Shown here: positions 1 through 7,009 of the stretch, piece after piece
How positions within the stretch are numbered: the stretch's first letter is position 1
Layout of the letters: every line of letters begins with the position of its first letter
Source of the DNA: GSA-30 sp036384435
Lineage (GTDB): Bacteria; Pseudomonadota; Gammaproteobacteria; Xanthomonadales; Rhodanobacteraceae
Direction: 5' to 3'
NCBI RefSeq assembly: GCF_036384435.1
Contig: NZ_DASVMI010000080.1
Coordinates: 1-64,000 of the forward strand
Length of the DNA stretch: 64,000 nucleotides
The notes under the pieces: model-generated
Told to the model about the DNA's origin: nothing
Seen by the model: the letters and a program-made list of their open reading frames with translations, nothing else
Database searches by the model: none
Translations under genes and position numbers: made by a program

Positions 1-2
1 CC

Positions 3-1139
3 TATGCCATCTATCTGTTGACGCGCCAGGGTAACGTCACTACTAATGACTTGGCTTCGTTGCAGAAACGGTTGGGTGAAACGCAATCGAAGGACTGGAA
101 GAACGACCTGACCGCGGCCTGGATTGCTGCCTCGTACAAGCTGCTCAAGCAGGACAAGCTGGCAGGGCAAATGCTTGCCGGTCCGCTCAAGCTGTTGTCC
201 GAGTCGGGTGATCGCGAACCCTGGAGCTATCACTACTACTACGATCCACTCACGCGCGATGCGGTCACGCTGTACCTGGTGGCCAAGCATTTCCCCGATC
301 AGCTCAAGTCGTTGCCGCCGCAGGCCCTTGAGAATATCGTGCGCCCGCTCCAGCAGGGACGGTTCAATACCTATTCGTCGTCCATGACCATCCTGGCCCT
401 CGATGCCTATGCAACCCAGGCACCGGGTGACGTAAACCTGTTGACGATCGGTGCGGTCAAGGCCGATGGCAGCGTCGCGTCCATCGGCAAGGTCGATGGC
501 ATGCTGCAATCGGGTACCTGGACGCCTGCCACCGCGCGCTTGCGCCTGACCAATGGCAGCACGCTGCCGGCATGGTATGTAGTGAGCCAGTCTGGCTATG
601 ACCGCGATACCCCGAGCAAGGCGCAGCGCGATGGTGTGGAAATCACCCGTGATTACACCGACACCAACGGCAAGCCGATCGACAAGGTCACCATTGGCGA
701 CGAGATCGACGTGCATGTGAAGGTGCGCTCGACCACCAGCCGGTATGTGGACAACCTGGCGATCGTCGATCTCCTGCCCGGCGGCTTTGATCCGGTGATT
801 CAGCCGCCACCGCCGGTGACCGACCCGCAGGCCGCTGGCGACAGCAGCGATAGCGACAGCGATCAGGGGGGCGACAGCAAGGTCGATGCCAGCGCGTGGC
901 GTTCACCGATCGGCGTCGGTCAGCCGAGCTGGCACCTCCAATACGCCGATGTGCGCGAGGATCGCGTCGTGCTCTATGGCACGGCAACGCCGGAAGTAGG
1001 TGAGTTCGTCTATCGCATCAAGGCAACCAATGCCGGCAAGTTCATCGTGCCGCCGGCATTCGGTGAATCGCTCTACGACCGCAAGATTCAGGCCCGTGCG
1101 CCGGGCGGCGCGACGATTACCGTCGTGCGCAAACCTTGA
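3..1139 (+). CDS. yfhM: Alpha-2-macroglobulin family protein, C-terminal part (5' truncated by window edge)
   Basis: The reading frame is open from the first bases of the window, so only the C-terminal ~379 residues are seen. Bacterial alpha-2-macroglobulins are periplasmic, membrane-anchored protease traps of about 1,500-1,900 residues, usually encoded next to pbpC, as here (pbpC starts 51 bases downstream). The visible part fits the end of the helical thioester/terpenoid-cyclase-like domain followed by the beta-sandwich receptor-binding domain, which ends near PGGATITVVRKP. A low-complexity acidic Ser/Asp linker lies at about window 835-885. Proposed role: traps proteases that get through a damaged outer membrane while PbpC repairs the wall. 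The assignment rests mainly on the C-terminal sequence and the pbpC neighbour; the thioester motif lies outside the window. Confidence 0.8.
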   Translation, partial: YAIYLLTRQGNVTTNDLASLQKRLGETQSKDWKNDLTAAWIAASYKLLKQDKLAGQMLAGPLKLLSESGDREPWSYHYYYDPLTRDAVTLYLVAKHFPDQLKSLPPQALENIVRPLQQGRFNTYSSSMTILALDAYATQAPGDVNLLTIGAVKADGSVASIGKVDGMLQSGTWTPATARLRLTNGSTLPAWYVVSQSGYDRDTPSKAQRDGVEITRDYTDTNGKPIDKVTIGDEIDVHVKVRSTTSRYVDNLAIVDLLPGGFDPVIQPPPPVTDPQAAGDSSDSDSDQGGDSKVDASAWRSPIGVGQPSWHLQYADVREDRVVLYGTATPEVGEFVYRIKATNAGKFIVPPAFGESLYDRKIQARAPGGATITVVRKP

Positions 1140-1189
1140 AATGAGGCAGTGCCGCCGCTCCGGTAACGGAGCGGCGGCGTCGAATACGC

Positions 1190-3592
1190 ATGAGCCGGTG
1201 GTTGTCCCTTATCGCCCAGCACCTCGTCGGCTGGATCAGGCGCTGGCAGAACTGGCTGGTGGGCGCGGCGCTGGTATTGTGCGTGTTGGTGGGTATCCGT
1301 CTGTGGCCACATTCGCCCTTGCGAGATGCTCTGCCGTCCTCGACAGCCGTCTACGATGATCATGGCCGCCTGCTGCGACTGACCCTGGCCGACGACGATC
1401 GTTACCGTCTGTGGGTGCCGCTGAAAGATATGTCGCCAGCCCTGGTCGAGGCGGTGCAATTGCACGAGGATCGCTGGTTTCGCTGGCATCCTGGCTTCAA
1501 TGCCTACGGCCTCGTGCGCGGTGCCTGGGTAACTTACGTGCGCCACGGCAATCCGCAAGGTGGATCGACCATCACCATGCAGTTGGCCCGTCTGTTGTAC
1601 CGGCTCAATACGCGTTCGCCCTGGGGCAAGCTCAAACAGGTAGCGCTCGCCGTACGGTTGGAGTTGTTTTATTCGAAAGACCAGATCCTGGAGGCTTACC
1701 TCAACGATGCGCCTTATGGACGCAACGTCGAAGGAGCCGGCGCGGCGAGCCTGGCGTATTTCGACAAGTCACCTGCGGCGTTGAATCTTCCCGAGGCACT
1801 CACGCTTGCTGTGATTCCCCAGGACCCCAGCCGCCGACTGCGTGCACCCAGCCTCGACAGCGATGCACCGATCGGGGTAATCAGTAAGTACCTGGCCCAA
1901 TCACGCAATCGCCTGTACGCGCGCTGGGTGCATGAGCACCCAAAGGATGCGGCGCTCAGGCCTTTGTTCGAACTGCCGCTCAACTTGCGTCCGCTTTCGC
2001 AATTGCCGTTCGAAGCGCCGCATGCGGTCGAGCAGATCCTGGTAACCCGCAAGGTATTGGGTACGTCCGTAGACAGTCGGGTCATGACCACGCTCGACCT
2101 CGACATGCAACATACGCTGGAGCGGCAGGTCGCCGGATTCGTCCAGCGCGGCAACGCGACTGGCGTGCGCAACGCCGCGGCAATCCTGGTCGATACACGC
2201 GACATGAGCGTCAAGGCACTGGTCGGCTCGGCCGGTTACGGAGATTCGTCGATCCAGGGACAGGTCAATGGCACACTGGCAAAGCGTTCGCCAGGCTCGA
2301 CCCTGAAGCCTTTCATCTACGCCCTGGGATTCGATCAGGGCGTGCTGCACCCGCAGACGGTGCTACGCGACGTGCCCACCTCGTTCGGACCCTACACACC
2401 AGAAAATTTCGACGGTCATTTCCTTGGGCCCATCACCGCGACCGATGCACTGATTCGCAGCCGCAACATCCCGGCCGTTTGGGTAGCCTCCCAGTTGAAT
2501 AAACCCAGTCTCTACGATTTCCTCAAGAGTGCTGGTATCAGTCGCCTGGCCAGCGAGAAGCACTATGGCCTGGCACTGGTGTTGGGAGGCGGCGAGGTGA
2601 CCATGCAGGAAGAAGCTTCGCTCTACGCCATGTTGGTCAATCGCGGTCAGTTGCGCCCTCTGCGCTGGCTGGCCGCCGAGCCTCGCTCGGACGGCACGCG
2701 CCTGCTGAGCGAGGAGGCGAGCTTCATGGTGATGGATATGCTACGCCAGAACCCGCGCCCGGACGAAGCGACGGGCGCCAATCCATCGCGCCTGCCCATT
2801 TATTGGAAGACCGGCACGTCGTGGGGGTTTCGCGATGCGTGGACGTCAGGCAGTTTCGGCCCTTACGTTCTGATCGTGTGGGTCGGCAATTTCGATGGCA
2901 GTGGTAATCCTGCGTTCGTGGGCGTGGAGGCGGCCGCACCTCTGTTCTTCCAGATCGTCGACGCCATGCATGCACAGTGGCCGGGTTTGAGCGAACCGAT
3001 CCATCGCATGCCAGCCAACCTCAAGCGCGAGCAGATTTGCCTGGCCAGCGGCGACCTGCCCAATCAGTGGTGCCCACAAAAAGGCTGGACATGGTTCATA
3101 CCCGGCAAATCGCCCATTCGCGTGAGCCAGGTACATCGCCCGGTGGTCATCGACGACGACACTGGCAAGCCGGCGTGTCCGCCCTATGCCGGCAAGCGCA
3201 CGCACATCGAAGTCTACGAGTTCTGGCCTTCCGAACTTCAACGTGTTTTCGTACAGGCCGGCATCCCCCGCCGCAAGCCCCCGCAGAACGATGCCTGCGT
3301 CGAGGGTGGTGTTGCCGAGGGCGAGCCGCCGAAAATTACCTCGCCCTTGCGTGGCAGCATCTACACCATGCGCCTGAAGAACCAGGGCAAGGACCCGATC
3401 AGTTTCAGTGCCAATGCCGATGCCGCCGTGCGTCAGTTGTACTGGTTCGTCAACGACGCCTACATTGGCCACAGCGCTCCAGGCGAACTGTTGTTCTGGA
3501 ACGCCACCGGCGCCGGCAACTACAACGTGCGTGTGGTGGATGATCGCGGCATGAGCGACCAGCGTGCGCTTGGCGTAAGCTTGGTGGAGTGA
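1190..3592 (+). CDS. pbpC: Penicillin-binding protein 1C (bifunctional transglycosylase/transpeptidase)
   Basis: Class A PBP of 800 residues, the usual length for PbpC, acting in periplasmic peptidoglycan synthesis. An N-terminal TM anchor (about residues 15-36, WLVGAALVLCVLVGIRLW) is followed by the glycosyltransferase 51 domain, with the catalytic EDRWFRWHPG and the GGSTITMQLAR motif. The transpeptidase domain has STLK as the SxxK nucleophile motif (about residue 370), SRN, and KTGTS (about residue 539). The C-terminal ~90 residues match the BiPBP_C beta domain typical of PBP1C. The ATG at 1190 places the TM segment correctly. It lies 50 bases after the alpha-2-macroglobulin gene, so the two are probably co-transcribed, as in E. 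coli yfhM-pbpC. Confidence 0.95.
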   Translation: MSRWLSLIAQHLVGWIRRWQNWLVGAALVLCVLVGIRLWPHSPLRDALPSSTAVYDDHGRLLRLTLADDDRYRLWVPLKDMSPALVEAVQLHEDRWFRWHPGFNAYGLVRGAWVTYVRHGNPQGGSTITMQLARLLYRLNTRSPWGKLKQVALAVRLELFYSKDQILEAYLNDAPYGRNVEGAGAASLAYFDKSPAALNLPEALTLAVIPQDPSRRLRAPSLDSDAPIGVISKYLAQSRNRLYARWVHEHPKDAALRPLFELPLNLRPLSQLPFEAPHAVEQILVTRKVLGTSVDSRVMTTLDLDMQHTLERQVAGFVQRGNATGVRNAAAILVDTRDMSVKALVGSAGYGDSSIQGQVNGTLAKRSPGSTLKPFIYALGFDQGVLHPQTVLRDVPTSFGPYTPENFDGHFLGPITATDALIRSRNIPAVWVASQLNKPSLYDFLKSAGISRLASEKHYGLALVLGGGEVTMQEEASLYAMLVNRGQLRPLRWLAAEPRSDGTRLLSEEASFMVMDMLRQNPRPDEATGANPSRLPIYWKTGTSWGFRDAWTSGSFGPYVLIVWVGNFDGSGNPAFVGVEAAAPLFFQIVDAMHAQWPGLSEPIHRMPANLKREQICLASGDLPNQWCPQKGWTWFIPGKSPIRVSQVHRPVVIDDDTGKPACPPYAGKRTHIEVYEFWPSELQRVFVQAGIPRRKPPQNDACVEGGVAEGEPPKITSPLRGSIYTMRLKNQGKDPISFSANADAAVRQLYWFVNDAYIGHSAPGELLFWNATGAGNYNVRVVDDRGMSDQRALGVSLVE

Positions 3593-3651
3593 AGTCGCGT
3601 GAATCCAGTATTGCAACGTGCCTCGCCCCGTAGATACCGTCTCGCGCCGAT

Positions 3652-3716
3652 CTAAGCAAGAGCGATATTGGGATCAAACGGCTTGCCGGATCGGATGACG
3701 TCCCAGGCGATGTGAA
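3652..3716 (-). pseudogene. Possible transposase 3'-end remnant
   Basis: Read on the minus strand, this stretch gives HIAWDVIRSGKPFDPNIALA followed by a TAG stop. That resembles the C-terminal tail of IS110/IS116-type or similar transposases (the AWxVLxxGxPFDP pattern). Nothing upstream on the same strand continues the protein, because the pbpC 3' end follows. If real, it is a ~20-codon scrap left by an old insertion. The family assignment comes from a short motif only. Confidence 0.3.
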
Positions 3717-3717
3717 G

Positions 3718-3762
3718 GAGCGACTTCAGTCGCGAAGCAATCTGCGATGCAGTCGCAGATTG
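3718..3762. repeat. REP-like double hairpin
   Basis: Two perfect hairpins lie in tandem. GCGACT-TC-AGTCGC spans 3720-3733, and CAATCTGCGA-TGCAG-TCGCAGATTG spans 3738-3762. The first resembles the GGAGCGACTTCAGTCGCG type of REP element found between genes in gamma-proteobacteria. Related half elements occur at 21411-21431 and 24641-24653. It lies downstream of pbpC and may act as a transcript-end or stability element. Confidence 0.5.
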
Positions 3763-3803
3763 GGCCGTTTAACCTCCAAGCCGCAACTTGTATCGTGACC
3801 GAG

Positions 3804-3943
3804 GGGAACCTCCAAAAAAACTTTCATCGAAGTCGCCATTCCGGCGAAGGTCGGAATCTGCCGACTTCAGCTCCATCGGAGTCAAGTCACTGGGTCACGG
3901 CCTGCGCCGGGACGACGGATAGGATCGGTTTTTAGAGGTTCCC
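3804..3943. mobile_element. MITE-like dispersed repeat with terminal inverted repeats (complete copy)
   Basis: This 140-bp element has imperfect terminal inverted repeats. The left end reads GGGAACCTCCAAAAAAAC, and the right end read in reverse complement is GGGAACCTCTAAAAACC. Inside are two short imperfect hairpins, ATTCCGGCGAAGGTCGGAAT and one around GCCTGCGCCGGGACG. A diverged second copy lies at about 61196-61321. The layout (TIRs, no coding capacity, repeated intergenic occurrence) is that of a non-autonomous element. Together with the REP unit it fills the 412-bp gap between pbpC and the next gene. Confidence 0.6.
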
Positions 3944-4004
3944 TGAAACTGCTCCTGCATGGAGTCCCCTTTACACGCGACGCAATCGACCGTCTACTTG
4001 AGCG

Positions 4005-5294
4005 ATGGCCCACACTCCCGCCCCGTCCTACTACCGCTCCACCGCGAACGCCTACGAAGCGTTCGCGCCGTTGCGGGAACGGCGGGAGGCCCGCGTCGTG
4101 ATTGTGGGCGGCGGGTTTGCCGGTTTGCATGCGGCGCTGAGCCTAGCCGAACGCGGTGTGCGCGATGTCGTGTTGCTGGAGCGCGAGCAGATCGGGTTTG
4201 GTGCATCCGGACGTAACGGTGGTTTTGTGTTTGCCGGATATTCGCTGGGCGAACAGGCGCTGCTCGATGCCCAGGGCGGCGAAACGGCACGAGCGATGTT
4301 CGCTCGCACCACCGATGCTGTCGAGCGCATACGTCAGTTGACCACGCGCTATGCCATCCGTTGCGATGTGGTGGACGACGGTGTGCTATGGGCGAACTGG
4401 TTTCGCGACCCCAACGTATTGCGGCAACGCCAACAATTGCTGGCCGAGCATTACGGCGTGGACTGGGAATGGGTGCCGCGATCGCAACTACGCGAGTTGA
4501 TACGCAGCGAGCGTTATTTCGACGGTCTTTACGAGCGCAATGCGTTGCATCTGCACCCTTTGAATTTTGCCATCGGCCTGGCTGGGGCGGCGAGCGGGCA
4601 AGGTGTGGCGATTCATGAAAATACCGATGCCTGGCGTGTGCGCCGCGAAGGCCATGCGTGGCGTGTCAGCACGGCGCACGGCGAAATACTTGCCGAGCAG
4701 GTGGTCATGGCTTGCGGCGGTTACCTCGGTGGCTTGCAGCGCCAGATCGATCGGGCCATCCTGCCGATTGCCACATATGTGATGGTGACCGAGCCCCTGG
4801 GCGATCGCCTGTTTGATCTGCTGCGCAGTCGCGCTGCGATCTACGACACCCGTTTTGCTTTTGACTATTACCGGCCGCTCAATGACACGCGTCTACTCTG
4901 GGGTGGGCGCATTTCGGTGCGTGATCGCTCGGCGCGCGCCGTCCAACGTCTTCTGATGAACGACATGTTGCGTGTATTTCCGTCGCTCAAGGGCGTGCGC
5001 GTCGAACACGCATGGTCGGGCCTGATGAGCTATGCGCGACATCAGATGCCGCAGATTGGTACACGTGGCGACGGACTGTGGTGGGCGCAGGCATTCGGTG
5101 GGCATGGTCTAGCTCCCACATGCGCGGCTGGCGAACTGCTTGCCTCGGCCATCGCGCAGGGTAGCGATGCGTGGAAACCGTTTGCCAGTTATGGCCTGGA
5201 CCATGCGCATCGCCCGATCGGTTACCTCGCCGCGCAAGCCAGCTACTGGTGGCAGCAGGGCAAGGATTGGTTCAAGACGAGGTTGGAAGGATGA
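4005..5294 (+). CDS. FAD-dependent amino-acid/amine oxidoreductase (DAO/PuuB-like)
   Basis: Flavoprotein of 429 residues in the DadA/PuuB family. The dinucleotide-binding motif VVIVGGGFAGLHAALSLAERG is at about residues 29-49, with an acidic residue ending the second strand (VVLLERE). It is followed by the FGASGRNGGF segment characteristic of gamma-glutamylputrescine oxidase-type enzymes. The C-terminal region (WSGLMSYARHQMPQIG ... AFGGHGLAPTCAAGELLA) is the second FAD-contacting region. The likely reaction is oxidative deamination of an amine or amino acid; the substrate cannot be read from the sequence. The stop overlaps the csaA start (ATGA), so the two are translationally coupled. Confidence 0.8.
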   Translation: MAHTPAPSYYRSTANAYEAFAPLRERREARVVIVGGGFAGLHAALSLAERGVRDVVLLEREQIGFGASGRNGGFVFAGYSLGEQALLDAQGGETARAMFARTTDAVERIRQLTTRYAIRCDVVDDGVLWANWFRDPNVLRQRQQLLAEHYGVDWEWVPRSQLRELIRSERYFDGLYERNALHLHPLNFAIGLAGAASGQGVAIHENTDAWRVRREGHAWRVSTAHGEILAEQVVMACGGYLGGLQRQIDRAILPIATYVMVTEPLGDRLFDLLRSRAAIYDTRFAFDYYRPLNDTRLLWGGRISVRDRSARAVQRLLMNDMLRVFPSLKGVRVEHAWSGLMSYARHQMPQIGTRGDGLWWAQAFGGHGLAPTCAAGELLASAIAQGSDAWKPFASYGLDHAHRPIGYLAAQASYWWQQGKDWFKTRLEG

Positions 5295-5647
5295 ATGACC
5301 TAGTAGTTGAAGATGTTCACGCCATCGGTTGGGATGACTTCCAGAAAGTCCTGATCGTTGCCGGCACCGTGGTGCGCGTGGAGCCGTTCCCCGAGGCGCG
5401 TCGACCAGCCTGGAAAGTATGGGTGGATTTTGGGCCCTATGGCGAAAAGAAAACCAGCGCGCAGATTGCACACCTGTATCAACCGCAGCACCTGATCGGC
5501 AGGCAGATCGTGGGCATACTCAATTTCCCGGAAAAGCAGATCGGGCCGTTTCGTTCACAGTTCCTGCTGACCGGGTTTCACACCGACGAAGGCGTGGTCG
5601 TGACCACGGTCGAGCGCCCGGTGCCCAATGGAGCGCGCATGGCGTGA
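5291..5647 (+). CDS. csaA: CsaA-like tRNA-binding domain protein
   Basis: Small protein of 118 residues formed almost wholly by a tRNA-binding OB fold (CsaA/EMAP-II/MetG C-terminal type). Motifs include VRVEPFPEARRPAWKVWVDFGPYGEKKTSAQIA and GRQIVGILNFPEKQIGPFRSQFLLTGF, the hallmarks of CsaA. CsaA has been described as a chaperone-like secretion helper in Bacillus; binding of tRNA or peptides is family knowledge. The start was set at the ATG overlapping the upstream stop, because earlier in-frame starts lie inside the oxidoreductase gene. The length fits the usual ~110 residues. Confidence 0.88.
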   Translation: MNDLVVEDVHAIGWDDFQKVLIVAGTVVRVEPFPEARRPAWKVWVDFGPYGEKKTSAQIAHLYQPQHLIGRQIVGILNFPEKQIGPFRSQFLLTGFHTDEGVVVTTVERPVPNGARMA

Positions 5648-5830
5648 GGGTTCGGCATAAGAGGGAGCCGGGCACTGGCGCGCCTGTACGAGCCGTTATC
5701 CCAGGCTCTTTCCGCCGAGCTTACGGCCATGAGCCGGCGCACCTTGACCGGCGATTTTGTCAACAGTGCATCATCGATCGACCCGGCTGCGTATAGCAGG
5801 TATTTCCATCTCGATGACGTGGCGCAGTCG

Positions 5831-6841
5831 TCACCAGCGCAGCATGATCTTGCCGATGTGCGAACTGCTTTCCATCAGCGCATGCGCCTTGGCGGCATCG
5901 GCAGCAGGAAACACCTTGTCGATGACCGGGCGTACCTGGCCGGCTTCGATCAAGGGCCATACCTTGTCGTGCAAGGCGCGTGCAATCGCCGCCTTGAACG
6001 CAACCGGGCGCGGCCGCAGGGTGGAGCCCGTGACAGTGATACGGCGTCGCATCAGCTTGCCCATGTCCAGTGTGGCTTTATGGCCTCCCAAGGTGGCGAT
6101 GACCACCAGTCGACCGTCCTCGGCCAGGCATTCAAGTTCACGCGACACATAGTCGCCGGCTACCATGTCCAGGACCACATCGACGCCGCGCCCGTCGGTG
6201 TGCTCGCGGATGACTTCCACGAAATCGGCAGTCTTGTAGTTGATCGCTACCTGGGCGCCCGCTGATCGGCAGGCCTCGCACTTGGCATCGCTGCCGGCTG
6301 TGGCGAAGACGCGATGACCGAACGCGTGCGCCAACTGGATCGCGGCCATGCCGATGCCGCTGGAGCCTCCCTGCACCAACAGGCTCTCCTGCGCACCACC
6401 TTCGCCTTGCCCCAGGCGCCCTCGGTCAAAGACGTTGCTCCATACGGTGAAATAGTTTTCCGGTAGCGACGCGGCCTGTTCCAGGCTCAACCCACGCGGT
6501 ACCGGCAAACATTGCAGCAGGGGAGCGGTGGCATAGCTGGCATAGCCGCCACCGGCAAGCAGGGCACACACTTCGTCGCCGATGCGCAACCCAAAGGGGT
6601 TGTCGCCGCCCAGGTCGCCCTCGACCAATCTGCCGGCCACCTCCAGGCCCGGTAGCGACGAGGTCCCGGGAGGCGGCGGGTAGGCGCCCTGGCGCTGGAA
6701 GATGTCCGGGCGATTGACGCCCGATGCCCTTACCTCGATCAAGACCTCGCCTGGCCCAGGCGACGGGCGCGCGAGCGTGACCTGGCGCAGGTTTTCCGGG
6801 GGGCCCGGCTGGGCGATATCGATGGCTTGCATGGTCGACAT
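5831..6841 (-). CDS. NAD(P)H quinone oxidoreductase (zinc-independent MDR, PIG3 type)
   Basis: Protein of 336 residues in the quinone oxidoreductase branch of the medium-chain dehydrogenase/reductases. The GroES-like N-terminal domain (VTLARPSPGPGEVLIEVRASGVNRPDIFQRQGAYPPPPGTSSLPGLEVAG) has the NRPD segment and lacks the zinc-ligand pattern of alcohol dehydrogenases. The nucleotide-binding fold carries GGSSGIGMAAIQLAHAFG. The C-terminus (HALMESSSHIGKIML) is typical of PIG3 homologues. The start was placed at ATG 6841 (MSTMQAIDIAQPG); the upstream extension has no family similarity. The gene is divergent from the hybrid kinase at 7010. Confidence 0.88.
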   Translation of the reverse strand: MSTMQAIDIAQPGPPENLRQVTLARPSPGPGEVLIEVRASGVNRPDIFQRQGAYPPPPGTSSLPGLEVAGRLVEGDLGGDNPFGLRIGDEVCALLAGGGYASYATAPLLQCLPVPRGLSLEQAASLPENYFTVWSNVFDRGRLGQGEGGAQESLLVQGGSSGIGMAAIQLAHAFGHRVFATAGSDAKCEACRSAGAQVAINYKTADFVEVIREHTDGRGVDVVLDMVAGDYVSRELECLAEDGRLVVIATLGGHKATLDMGKLMRRRITVTGSTLRPRPVAFKAAIARALHDKVWPLIEAGQVRPVIDKVFPAADAAKAHALMESSSHIGKIMLRW

Positions 6842-7009
6842 GGGATCTTCAGCACACAGAGGGACGCGTTCGCGCATGATAAGGTCTGTGATCGTGGTAG
6901 TGCCGTGCAAGGACGGCACCGCTGGTATCGCACGATGGCCGGGGGATGCCGGCCTGAAGGACGCAATCGCCATGCCCTGACCGGGCGTGTCAAGGACGGA
7001 GGACCAAGC

